DNA from: Megalobrama amblycephala
Lineage: Eukaryota; Chordata; Actinopteri; Cypriniformes; Xenocyprididae
DNA: 64,000 nt
Direction: 5' to 3'
Assembly (NCBI RefSeq): GCF_018812025.1
Contig: NC_063049.1
Coordinates: 17,073,258 to 17,137,257, forward strand
Shown: positions 27,820 through 38,700 of the stretch, piece after piece
How positions within the stretch are numbered: the first letter of the stretch is position 1
Layout: each line of letters begins with the position of its first letter
Position numbers and translations under genes: made by a program
Notes under the pieces: generated by a model
Told to the model about the DNA's origin: nothing
Databases searched by the model: none
What the model saw: the letters and a program-made list of their open reading frames with translations, nothing else

Positions 27820-28240
27820 TTAAATGCTAATATAGTTTTTTCTACCTTTAATGCTTTGGGATATTGTATACTTAGAAATTTAGTTTTATGTTTTAATGTT
27901 AACATTTAAGATGATCTTTTTATATAAGTCTGTAGAAACAATTGGTTCATCATGTCATAAAACAGTCCCTTGTGTCATAATGCCCAGAAGATGAACATGC
28001 AACGAATGCAGTGAAGTCGTCTGAATTATTTACATGGTTTGACTGTGATTCTAATAGCAATGGAAAGACTGCAAACTTTGTCTCTTGAATAGACACTGCT
28101 TGCCTCATTTAGATCTGTGAAATAAATGAACCCATTTAATCCAATTTTTTTCCATCAGCATGAGCACATGTATTGTACTTCTTGGATAGCCTAATGATAC
28201 AATAGCATGCTTTTACTAAGAGTGTTTTATTCCTCAATTC
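27820..28240. other. Gene-free DNA
   Basis: Nothing recognisable is seen. Confidence 0.4.
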
Positions 28241-28636
28241 TACACAGCAAAGTCCCCAGAGTTAAATCAACTCTGCTCAGAGTACATATGGTCCCTCTCT
28301 ATATAGTGTTAAAGTAACACTGAAGCAGAGTTAAAGGGAATGAGATTAAGTAATTAATTAAGTGATGATTGAGCATTAGTGATGAACACCTGCTGTTAAC
28401 AAGCAGAATCACTGAAGAGAAATACAAGAACTACAACTGACTTCCAGCCACAGCCTAAGGTGAACTCAACTGAAGATAAAAGACATTAAATATCTCAAAT
28501 CTGATTAAACAACTCCACAAACAGCATATTATCTCATTAACTTTAACTCTGCTTCAGTGTTATTTTAATTATATGTAGAGAGGGACTATATGTTCTCTAA
28601 GCAGGGTTGATTTAACTCTGGGGATTTTGCTGTGTA
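28241..28636. mobile_element. Foldback MITE, copy 2
   Basis: TACACAGCAAAGTCCCCAG and the inverse TGGGGATTTTGCTGTGTA bound the element. It shares its terminal arms and its AACACCTGCTGTTAACAAGC interior with copy 1 at 1332-1665, but carries about 60 bp more internal sequence. The flanking TA may be part of the terminus or the target duplication. Confidence 0.8.
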
Positions 28637-29340
28637 CATTTCAGACATAAAGGGGATGATAATATATAAAATACATGCTTAATTTTACTTTTATTTTGTT
28701 TCATTTAATGTAGTTTGAAATCTACAAATCAACTTATGAATGATAACTGCTGAATGTGACCACTGATGTATTTACATGTATTGAAATCATGATTTACTCT
28801 ATATGAAATAGGGCATATTCAGAACTTTTAAATATACAGTATGTCCATATATGAAGGTAGGACATGTTATATGGAACAGATTGTTATTAAAAAAAAACTC
28901 TGGTCGTGACTATTTACAACAGCCGTGTAAAAATGTTCACATAAAAATGAATGTTCTTTTTTTGAATATGCTTTGATTACAGTTCACACTAATGCACTAA
29001 CACAAAACACATCTTCTTATACCTTCACTCATATGTAAACGTTGGTCACAGGTGGGAATAAAAGGGTTTAATTAAATAGCTAAACTACATCAGGTTTCCA
29101 CATAGACACACTTCATTTTCCTTTTGTTGTATCATGTCCTGTTGGCTTACTAGTATCAGAAACTAATAAACCATATAGGATTATAATCACACCGACGTCT
29201 GAATTACCACTATGCAGTGATAAATCAAGCTGTAGCGATGCTGCCAGAATTTGATTTACAGTTTTCCAAGATATAACAAGCATCGTTCTTTCCCCTACAC
29301 CATACAGTAATAAGATGGTAATACTTCAGTAATTTGATAT
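28637..29340. other. Gene-free DNA
   Basis: AT-rich, with no supportable feature. Confidence 0.4.
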
Positions 29341-29735
29341 ACACCATGAGTGCTGAATGATTACCACATCAATGCCATGGCATTCTAGATATATGGCACT
29401 TAAAGGTAAGGACTAAAATGATACAGGGCAAAAACACCCTTGAGTCATGAAGAATGAATGTATGGTGTATGTTAAAAGTCCAAATGGATTTGAAGAGGCT
29501 GTTGGAGAACTATTTGATGGCGATAATCACAGACGCGTGTTTGATGATAAAGGCTTATTCTTGACACAAGAACAGAGAGCCCAGCAGCTTCTGATGTAGG
29601 AAATGGACAGCAAATATGTGTATTGTCAAGAAGTCTCTGATTAGCCTCCTGGTAATTTACCATGAGTGTTGAATAAGTGCCACATTCATAGTTATATGGT
29701 AAGAACTGAAATGATACGAGACAAAAACATGTTAC
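29341..29735 (-). repeat. Unclassified dispersed repeat, copy B, with direct-repeat flanks
   Basis: The core 29455-29650 matches copy A at 23.8-24.05 kb. It is bracketed by two imperfect direct repeats: CACCATGAGTGCTGAATGA...ACTAAAATGATACAGGGCAA (29342-29432) and ACCATGAGTGTTGAATAAG...ACTGAAATGATACGAGACAA (about 29660-29725). The brackets could be short LTR-like repeats or a tandem duplication. Confidence 0.45.
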
Positions 29736-29877
29736 TATTATGGTATGTCATGTGTAAATTATTCATTGGCTTTTAATTTTCTGAAGGTTATGTCTTTTAG
29801 GTTTGTCTTGAGCAACCAAATTGTATTTGACGCACCTAGAACCCAAAGGTTGATCATCTAATAGACTTTTTAAACAA

Positions 29878-29879
<2 letters not shown>

Positions 29880-29942
<63 letters not shown>
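29880..29942. repeat. (TA)n microsatellite
   Basis: About 31 uninterrupted TA units. Confidence 0.95.
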
Positions 29943-29947
<5 letters not shown>

Positions 29948-30500
29948 TGCCTGGCCCAAAAAACAATTTGAGCCTGGTGAATCTTGACATTGTCATCCTG
30001 GAATATGGCCACGATACATCTTAATACATGGTTGTTTAATAAATGAAAAGCTACACACTCCATCTTTAAGGGTTAAAAGAACTGTTGCCAAACATATAAC
30101 ATGCTAGAAAAATAATAATTACTGTAATAATGATCCATTCATAGACTTAAGTATTTGCCTATTAAAATCCAATATATATATAAGGCTACTTGTTTTGCAG
30201 ATGTTACGCATTTAACTGAAAGTGCTAGAATACTGTGTACGCTCTAACTAACTTGCATTCTAACTTTTGTGGTTACTGAAAAGTTTATTAATATTATTAT
30301 TATTATTATTATTATTATGTGTTTTATGTATAGTCCATACGCTAATCTTTAACACCACAACCACTTCAAGCTTTTGGAGGGTTCGCAAACTCCCCATAAT
30401 GTCAAAACATGTTCACGATAAGCTTTAGTACCTCTTTGTTAGAGTGAACGAGCGCCTTGAATGAACGATCTGAAACAGCGCTGTGTCGAGAGATCCTCAC

Positions 30501-30663
30501 CTTTGGGTCGCGCTGATTCCGTCTTGGGCAGCAGATGCGCGTCTTCGCAGGTGCCGTTGGGGATCTCCAGACTTCCGTTTGAGGTCCCGTTCAGAACCGA
30601 GCTGTTCTGAAACTGGAGACATGCCCAAATCCCAGAAGTATCATTTAGCGTTTGTAAATCCAT
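30501..30663 (-). CDS. First coding exon of an unidentified membrane or secreted protein
   Basis: On the minus strand an ATG (30663-30661) in a good initiation context (GAAATGG) opens 54 codons. They end in CCCAAAG followed by the donor GTGAGG, so the intron is phase 1. The peptide starts MDLQTLNDTSGIWACLQF and ends LLPKTESARPK. It has five N-X-S/T glycosylation sequons (residues 7, 20, 25, 29, 36) and two cysteines, which suggests an extracellular N-terminus without a cleaved signal peptide. The size, sequon density and phase-1 boundary after RPK resemble the N-terminal exon of cholecystokinin-type peptide GPCRs, but this is a weak guess. I could not find a second exon in 1-30500, so the rest would lie beyond the left edge or is unrecognised. 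Confidence 0.5.
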
Positions 30664-30960
30664 TTCGGACCTGACCACAGCTATTTTATATTAGTAGCTC
30701 CTCTCAATCATCAGTCAACAATAAGTGTCTAATGAGTGCGCAATAGTAGTTAAGTGGCTTAGAGAGTATTTAACGTTTAAAGAGGATAAATTAGGAATCA
30801 ATCAACAAAACAAAAAGGTAATCAGGGATAAATAGGATTAGCTTATGGTGAAATAAAACGTTTCAGCCGTTGTTGCTCAGCTCAGCAGTGTGAAGGCACA
30901 GTTGCTCTGTATGAGAATGTGACGAAGCGCGGAGCGGCACTGAGTCTCTGGCGAGTGGAC
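30664..30960 (-). promoter_or_regulatory. Probable promoter and 5' UTR of the orphan exon
   Basis: The sequence upstream of the orphan exon (to the right on the plus strand) includes a GC-richer block around 30880-30960 (GTGACGAAGCGCGGAGCGGC) in otherwise AT-rich DNA. No TATA box stands out. The assignment rests on position and composition only. Confidence 0.25.
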
Positions 30961-31350
30961 TGAGGGTTTATTGATGAGGTCTTAAACAGCAGGGGTGGGA
31001 GTTTGGGGGTGTGTCGGTGGGATTCAGGGATCTCAGCATCCTGGAGAGGAGGAGACACTGAAAGGAGTTTGTGGAGTATGTGCAGAAAAGGCTAAGGGAA
31101 AGTTATGAATGATGAGGCAGGTGAAGTGAAGCATCAGCGCCCTCTTGTGGAAGCAAAAGTAATTGGCTTTGGTGAAACTTGTCCATTTTCAAAAAAAGCA
31201 TTAAAATATTTTTGTAAGATTTTAAACATTATTAACAGACACAATGTCTTTTAGTGTTAATAAATTTAATCCTAAATGAATAAATATTCATACAAAACGG
31301 AGCTAGTTGTCATAAACTTTACTTTAATGAACATTTCTCATGGCAAGTAA

Positions 31351-31381
<31 letters not shown>

Positions 31382-31879
31382 TATAATTATTAACAAAAGC
31401 ACTGTTTGGAAGTTAGTCAGGCCGACATCATCGACAAACGTGTAACCAATCAGCAATAGGGTCGAGGAGACAAAACGAGCAAGAGGGAAATTTGAAGGAA
31501 AAAAAAAAAAAAAAAAAAACTGCAGAAAGAAAATTAGATACAATACAAAAGAGCTCAAAAGAATATCACTGGGATGAAGGTTTATGACTGGGCAAGCACT
31601 TTAGGACCACGTTAATATTAGAAAAGCTTTCCAGCACTGGAGAAAGCTAAGTGGGAAGGCCTGAAAACAGACGTGGAGGCTGCTTTCATTCTGCTTCACA
31701 TGTGAGTAACACTGAGTTTGAGTGTCTGTAGCTGCTGTGCTGTTGGCGACTAACAACGAACACTTTGTATTTACTCTTGTGTACTGTAATTTTTTTTGTG
31801 TGTGCTTGTTTGTCGTTTATTCATCATCTGCGCTTTATTTTTCTTAAAGTATTATTTTGCATGTCAGCTGTGATAAACA
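30961..31879. other. Gene-free DNA with simple repeats
   Basis: An AAAT/AAATA run near 31350-31380 and a 20-base A run at 31499-31518 are present. No exon-like sequence is seen. Confidence 0.4.
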
Positions 31880-32062
31880 GACATCCACTCTCACATTGTG
31901 TGTGTAACAGAGGCCAGACAGTTTTGCAGGTTAACCACTGCGCACTGACGACCGCTAGAGAACGCGTTGTTTAGCATCATTGTTAGTGCACTCGCCTCGC
32001 CTGCCAGCAGCGATCGAGTCGGGGTTTGAGACTGACTCGGAGCAGTGTGGTTAGGATTGGAG
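31880..32062 (+). mobile_element. tRNA-derived SINE, second copy
   Basis: It shares with the 2.0 kb SINE the order GTGTAAC.GAGGC, CGCACTGACGACCGCTAGAG-type sequence, TTGTTAG, a B-box-like GGTTTGAGACT (32023-32033) and CTCGGAGCAG. It is more diverged, with a decayed B box. Confidence 0.5.
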
Positions 32063-32218
32063 GGTGAGTTTTGGAGGTGGAGCAATAAAGAAAGGGGTGG
32101 GTTTGTTTAGGCTGATTTCAAATATCAACAATGTCCAACAGCATTTTTGAAAAACTACTTACCTTTAAAGTAGGCCTATTGACAAAAAAAAAAAAAAAAA
32201 AGATTCTACCGAAACATG

Positions 32219-33160
32219 TACAGTACAGTCCAAAAGTTTGGAACCACTAAGATTTTTAATGTTTTTAAAAGAAGTTTCGTCTGCTCACCAAGGCTACATT
32301 TATTTAATTAAAAATACAGTAAAAAACAGTAATATTGTGAAATATTATTACAATTTAAAATAACTGTTTTCTATTTGAATATATTTCACAAAGTAATTTA
32401 TTCCTGTGATGGCAAAGCTGAATTTTCAGCATCATTACTCCAGTCTTCAGTGTCACATGATCCTTCAGAAATCATTCTAATATGATGATCTGCTGCTCAA
32501 GAAACATTTAATGTGTACAATTGTACAAAATATTTGTGTACAATATTTTTTTTCAGGATTATTTGATGAATAGAAAGTTCAAAAGAACAGTGTTTATCTG
32601 AAATCTAATCTTTTGTAACATTATAAATGTCTTTACTGCCACTTTTGATTGATTTAATGCATCCTTGCTGAATAAAAGTATTCATTTCTTTAATTTCTTT
32701 TCAAAAAAATAAAAATAAAAATTCTTACTGACCCCAAACTTTTGAACGGTAGTGTATAATGCTACAGAAGCTTTGTATTTCAGATAAATGCTGTTCTTTT
32801 GAACTTTCTATTCATCAAGGAATCCTGAAAAAAAAGTACACAACTGTTTTCAACATTGAAAATAATCATAAATGTTTATTGAGCAGCAAATCAGCATATT
32901 AGAATGATTTCTGAAGGATCATGTGACACTGAAGACTGGAGTAACGATGCTGAAAATTCAGTTTTGCATCACAGGAATAAATTACTTTGTCAAATATATT
33001 TAAATAGTACAGTTATTTTAAATTGTAATAATATTTCACAATATTACTGTTTTTTTTACTGTACTTTTAATTAAATAAATGTAGCCTTGGTATGCAGACG
33101 AAACTTCTTTTAAAAACATTAAACATCTTAGTGGTTCCAAACTTTTGGACTGTACTGTAT
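32219..33160. mobile_element. 0.94 kb palindromic MITE (AAAAGTTTGGAACCACTAAG family)
   Basis: The left arm begins TACAGTACAGTCCAAAAGTTTGG and the right arm ends with its inverse CCAAACTTTTGGACTGTACTGTA. The arms stay similar through AGAAGTTTCGTCTGC, TTCAGCATCATTACTCCAGT and ATCATTCTAATATG to a centre near 32690. It is non-coding. Fragments of the same family lie in gpr89 introns at 47345-47560 and 54170-54530. Confidence 0.88.
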
Positions 33161-33870
33161 ATGCAAAAATAAATAGATAAATGATCAAAATAAATATGTA
33201 ATAATGCACTGAAAAAAATAATGCATATTTAAAATAATATTTGCATAATTTGGCATGTTCCATTGCATTAACACAAATAAAACAATTGACTCCAAGCACA
33301 TCTATGTAACACTACAAAATCATTAAATAAATTGTTAATTTCATTTAAATAAAGGGTGAAGATGTAAGTTTTCCAAGGCTGGACATCATTTTTGGCCATG
33401 ACTGTAGATTACACTCTCTCAGATGAAAAATTTAGAATTGCATTGTAATTTTAATTGCAAAAGCCTTCTTCAAGATGTGCAGTCTGGTTACTTGGCTTGG
33501 ATTTTAATATTGTGGACTTGATGACATTAAAAGAGTCATCCAACTGTCACAAATGGCATGTTGTAGTGCTTTAAACGAACACTCTTTTACAGCCATGAAA
33601 TAGCCATGTAAACCAAGTAAATAGAGTAAATAAGAGTTATCCTTGCAGACTTCATAGATTTACAAATGAAGGTATCTCCTTAAAAACATTTTTTTTTTTT
33701 TTTTTTAAATTAGAATATGGTCACTCATAGCAACAGAGAATAAACCTCCAGCCACGGGACATGGTTAAATAACTCACCTTTTAGATCAACCTTTGGCCTG
33801 TCAAAGTCCTTCATATACACATACACAGTGCTAGATAACACCTGAGCAGAAGAAAGCAGCCACCTCCTTT
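33161..33870. other. Gene-free DNA
   Basis: AT-rich, with a T run at 33690-33708. No gene-like feature is seen. Confidence 0.4.
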
Positions 33871-33900
33871 AGGCTGGGACACCGAGGAGACTGCAGCTGG
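33871..33900 (+). other. Possible non-coding first exon of pdzk1 (3' end)
   Basis: GCTGGGACACCGAGGAGACTGCAGCTG is followed by a strong donor, GTGAGT, about 1.8 kb before the first coding exon. The coding exon of pdzk1 begins with a spliced acceptor only 6 bases before the ATG, so an upstream non-coding exon is required. This is one candidate, without transcript support, and its 5' end cannot be fixed. Confidence 0.25.
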
Positions 33901-34050
33901 TGAGTGACAGCCACTTCTTTTCAGAACATAGATACATATAAGTTTAAATATGATCTCCTTTAAGGTGTAACTTTCAATCTGGAGTCAAGTCATTTGAATG
34001 TTTTTATCAGAACAGAATAGAAATTTAATGTACAATTTGGAAAATATTCA

Positions 34051-34133
34051 GTCACAGAATAGAATAGAATAGAATAGAATAGAATAGAATAGAATAGAAT
34101 AGAATAGAATAGAATAGAATAGAATAGAATAGA
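34051..34133. repeat. (AGAAT)n microsatellite
   Basis: About 16 units of AGAAT. This is the reverse complement of the pentamer that dominates 59.2-60.3 kb. Confidence 0.93.
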
Positions 34134-34729
34134 AATTTTGTACCCAGCCCCCAAGTTCTACCTAGGAATCTTGTTAAGAAATGTTGCTATGCATTTTGAC
34201 AGCTTAAGTGAAATTCTTGTTTTCAAATGATTTGTACCAGATGAGAAACTTGAAGCAAGTAGCATTAATCATTAAACAGCAGCAAGCAGGTAGTTTAAAG
34301 CATAATGTGGTGATGTGAAAGCATTACCAGCTCATATAGCAGTTCATGGACCACTCAAGTGTGAGAAGTGTACTTCAGCTCTCAGCTGATGTGTGAGGTA
34401 TTGTGTAATTGATATGGCATCTGTGGTGCTTGAATCTAAAGCTAGATGTTCATGCATTTTCCCCTAGTAAAACATTTATGAAAATGAGCAAAGGCTGCAG
34501 TCTTGCTAAAGACTTAAAAGCTTTGATGACGGTTCCTCACATTTGTGTCTACTGTTTTGTAAAGATTTTATAATGACTAAGACAAGGTACAAATGTTTTA
34601 GGCCAAAACCAATTATGGAGTCGGAGCACTCACTCATTCTCTTCTTTCTTCATAATCTGTAATCGTAATTGTAGAGACAAGGTACAAACGTTTTAGAGCA
34701 AAGTGTACTTGGACATAATTAGCCGCTTT

Positions 34730-34742
34730 GTTAACAATTAAC
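34730..34742. promoter_or_regulatory. HNF1-like palindrome upstream of pdzk1
   Basis: GTTAACAATTAAC matches the HNF1 consensus GTTAATNATTAAC at all but one specified position. It is 1 kb before the pdzk1 start codon. PDZK1 is expressed in kidney, gut and liver epithelia, where HNF1 acts, so the site is plausible. AT-rich DNA gives such matches by chance. Confidence 0.25.
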
Positions 34743-34766
34743 AGCTCGGTCAGAGCACTGACTCTA

Positions 34767-34797
<31 letters not shown>

Positions 34798-34839
34798 CAT
34801 TCCCTTCCTCTTATTGCACATGATTAATTGGTGCTTATT

Positions 34840-35041
34840 TATGGAGCCCCTAAAGGGACATGGTGGTGGGAAAAAAAAAAAAATGAGATGGAGGAAAAAT
34901 ACGTCAATGTTTTGCGTTCCCCCAAGAAACTTTGCCTCGTTTTTGCGAGGGAATGCAAAGTTTCTCAGGAGAATGTTAAACATTTGCGAGAGAATGCAAA
35001 AAAGCATTGACAAACAATTTTGTCCTTTAGGGGCTTCATAC
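34840..35041. mobile_element. Short MITE with GCCCCTAAAGG termini
   Basis: ATGGAGCCCCTAAAGGGACA and the inverse TGTCCTTTAGGGGCTTCAT face each other about 200 bp apart. Inner inverted words CAATG(T)TTTGC and TTTGC..GAGAATG extend the stem. The open frames on both strands here belong to this element. Confidence 0.7.
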
Positions 35042-35734
35042 ATATGATTAAAATAAAAAAATAAAAAAACTTCATCACTTAATCAAAATGTTAATACATT
35101 TAATACATCAATTTAACACTCTTTGATCTAATCATTTATTTTGATTTGAAACCTAATTAAATTTAGTAACTAGTTTAATTTTAATTTATATTTAATAAAG
35201 AAAACATACTTACTCTCCCTCTGAAATGATTTGACCTTTTTGTGTTTTAAGCTAAATAACCTGCACAGAAATATGTCAAATATGTTACAAATGTCATTTG
35301 ATGTTGACTTTAAACCTTAAGTGATTTACTTTAGAATGGAAGATGCACTCTAACACAGGACGATGATTATATGGCCTTTGATAATTCTGTATTACCCCAG
35401 TTATCACCTCCATTTGAAGAACATAAGATTACATGACAGCATGGAAGTGTTCCCCTAATCTGCCCTGGTGTGCTGCCATTGATTACCAACACCTGTCATT
35501 TATATCACAACATTTTGTCATTATAACACTGCTACATATAGTGAGAAATAAAATCGTTCTCCAATCACTTCATTGGTACATTTTGGATTGCAATTTTTTT
35601 ATCACCAAATGACTGGTATATAATGAATTGTGTACATCTGATAAGATAACACCAGATTTACCAAGAAGAGCATATTATCACGTTTGATGACCTCAGTCTG
35701 AAGGCAACACTGATCGATCAATGTTTCCTAACAG
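35042..35734 (+). other. pdzk1 upstream or intron 1 DNA
   Basis: AT-rich, with no repeat recognised. It ends in the acceptor TTTCCTAACAG (35724-35734) of the first coding exon. Confidence 0.4.
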
Positions 35735-35740
35735 AAAATA

Positions 35741-38700
35741 ATGGCTGGGCCCAAACCACGTATTATTAATCTGACCAAGCGAGAGGGACAGGGCTATGGC
35801 TTCTACCTCCGAGTGGAGCAAGGCGAGGAGGGTCACCTGATCCGAGCCCTTGAGATGGGCGGCGCGGCTGAACTAGCCGGTCTGAAGGATGGAGACCGCA
35901 TTATCAGAGTCAATGGAACTTTTGTGGACAATTTGGAGCACAGTCAGGTTTGACCATTTGGAAATGGCCTTTCTGTAAATGTTAAATTAATCTCAGGAAA
36001 ACGATGTTTTATTCAAAACGTTTGGAGGTAAACCTCGCAAACCTTGTCTTTTTCTTGGGTCAGGTTGCAGATTTGGTGAGAAAGAGTGGGATGAGCGTCA
36101 CATTGCACGTTCTTGGAGAAGAGCCATATAAGACGGCCAAAGCCAAGGGTGTGAATCTCGCCGACCCTCAGTCCCAGTCAGGCCAGAGCCAGCCCACCAT
36201 GAACGGAGTGTCTGCACCAGCCGCTAAAGCCAAACTTTGTTATCTGCAAAAATCCAGCAGTGGATTTGGTTTCTCCTTAAAGTCCACCAAAGGTAAGCTA
36301 TAAAACTCCAATTGCCAGATCTTTGAGTAACAGCATAACATCTGGTCCACAATTTGGACCAAGAATTGACTACTTGGACAAAATAGACCATCATGTGATC
36401 TTAAGAACCCTTTTCCACTGTAATGAACCTTCTATGCAATGGAAAGTTTCCATGGATGTGAAAGACTCATAATGGAATTATAGATGCCAATAAAAAACTT
36501 TATTTTTAAGAGTGTAATAAGTACAGATTGTTCCACAGCTATAACACAAAAAACAAACCAGTAAATCTAGTTACTGTCTGAATATCTTTTAAAGATTTGC
36601 TTCTAAACTGGCAAACGTTGGTAAATCCAGACATTAGTTCATCCCCAAAAATGCTCATGGTCAGCTAATCAGATTAGAGCTTGCCAACTCAAGAACGTGT
36701 CTCCAATCCTGTCAACAGTCAGCAAATGGTCATCTGATGCTGAGAAAGTTAAAGGTTAACTCATTTTCTCAAGCCTGTCTTTGATAAATCAACCAATATG
36801 TTGATAATTGTCTGAAATATTTGGAATGACACGTGAAATGAAGTACTAACAGTAGTTATTTGCTTTCTCTCAGGTACTAATGGCGTATTCATGATTGACG
36901 TTGTGTCTGGAGGAGTAGCTGATCAGGCGGGTGTCAAGCTAGGTGATCGTTTGGTGGAGATAAACAGCGAAAATGTTGAGAGTCTCAAACATGAACAGAT
37001 TGTGCAAAAGGTAAGTTTAATTTTCATTCTACAATCATTTCTGCATGTCTAACATGAATTATATCTTGTCTATTCCCTCTTTGTCACCCATTTTATAAAA
37101 TGGTAGCTTTCACGCTTTAGAAAAGCTTTAAAGGGATAATTCTGTCATAATTTACTCACCCTCATGTTGTTCCAAACCAGTAACAACATCATTGTTGGTT
37201 ACCATCATTCTTCAAAATATCTTATTTTTTGTTCCACAGAAGAAAGAAAGTCACATGTTTGGAGTGACATAAGGGTGACTAAATGATGACAGAATTTTCA
37301 TTTTTGGGTGGACCATCAATTTAAAGAGGCCATATTATGCCTTTGTACAGTCTTGATTTTGTTTCTGAGAATAGGTTTTTATGCTTGAATGTTCAAAAAA
37401 CATTATTTTCAACACACTACTAATGCAACTCAACCAGGCCTCGCCCCTTTTTTGCATATGTCTTGGACAGGAATTATATTAATGAGGAATATTGTGACAT
37501 GTACTGTACGTTCCCAGAAGAAAATTTAAGACTACAATCGAGGTGTTTTAGGGAGTTCAGAAACAGTGCTTACTGATATAGCTCCCTTTGTGCTTTGCAG
37601 ACCTTTTTCATGCTTAAACAACAACATTTCATACTAAATGTAAAAAAACATAATAGTTCCTATTTAATAGCTTTTCATGTGCAACCTGAATGCTGCCATG
37701 CATGCTGCTGAAGAACTTGACCCAACTGTTTTACCCTGCATTACCCCAAATATCAGTGCTTTGAGGAAAATATTATAATAATGTACTCCATTTGTTATTG
37801 TAGGTGAAAGCAGTCGGTGACAGAGTGATGTTTCTGCTGGTGGATGACGATGCTGACAAATACTTCAAGAGCAAAAGCATTCGACCAGGGGTGGCTCATG
37901 CCACGGTCAGGCACCTCGCACATAAGCCACGCATTGCAGACATGACCAAGAGAGCAGATGGTTATGGCTTCATCCTGAAGGAAGATCCTAAACGTAAAGG
38001 TGAGTTTGTGCCATCTGTCATGGTGTGGATATCAACATGAAATTCAATTTTACACATTACTTAAAAGGGTTAGTTCGCCCAAAAATGAAAATTATACCAT
38101 AATTTACTCACCTTCAAGCCATCCTATATGTAAATGAATTTCAGTCGAACATAATCTGAGTTATATTTAAAAATATTCTGCCTCCTCCACGCTTTATAAT
38201 GGGAGTGAAAAGTAACTGATATTTTGAAGCCCAAAAAAGCACATCCATCCTTCATAAAAGCAACACATATGTAACCCTGGTCCACAAAACCGATTTTTCT
38301 TTTATGCCAAAAATCATTAGGATATTAAGTAAAGATATTTTGTAAATTTCCTACCATAAATATATCAAAAATGTATTTTTGTGAGTGGACATGCATTGCT
38401 AAGGACTTCATTTGGACAACTTTATAGGTGATTTCTCAATATTTTTTTTTTTTTTTTTGCACCCTCAGATTCCAGATTTTCACAACGTTGTCCTATCCTA
38501 ACAAACCATACATCAATGAAAAGCTTCTTTATTCAGCTTTTAGATGATGTATAAATCTCATTTTCAAAAAATTGACCCTTATGACTGGTTTTGTGGTCCA
38601 GGGTCACATATGGCTCCAGGGGGTTAATAAAGACCTTCTGAATCGAAGTGATGCATTTTTGTAAGAAAAATATCCATATTTATAACTTTATAGACTATAA

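Noticed and set aside
34783..35047. Overlapping open frames on both strands suggesting a small gene
   Set aside because: They fall within a short inverted-repeat element. Both strands are open because the arms are complementary.
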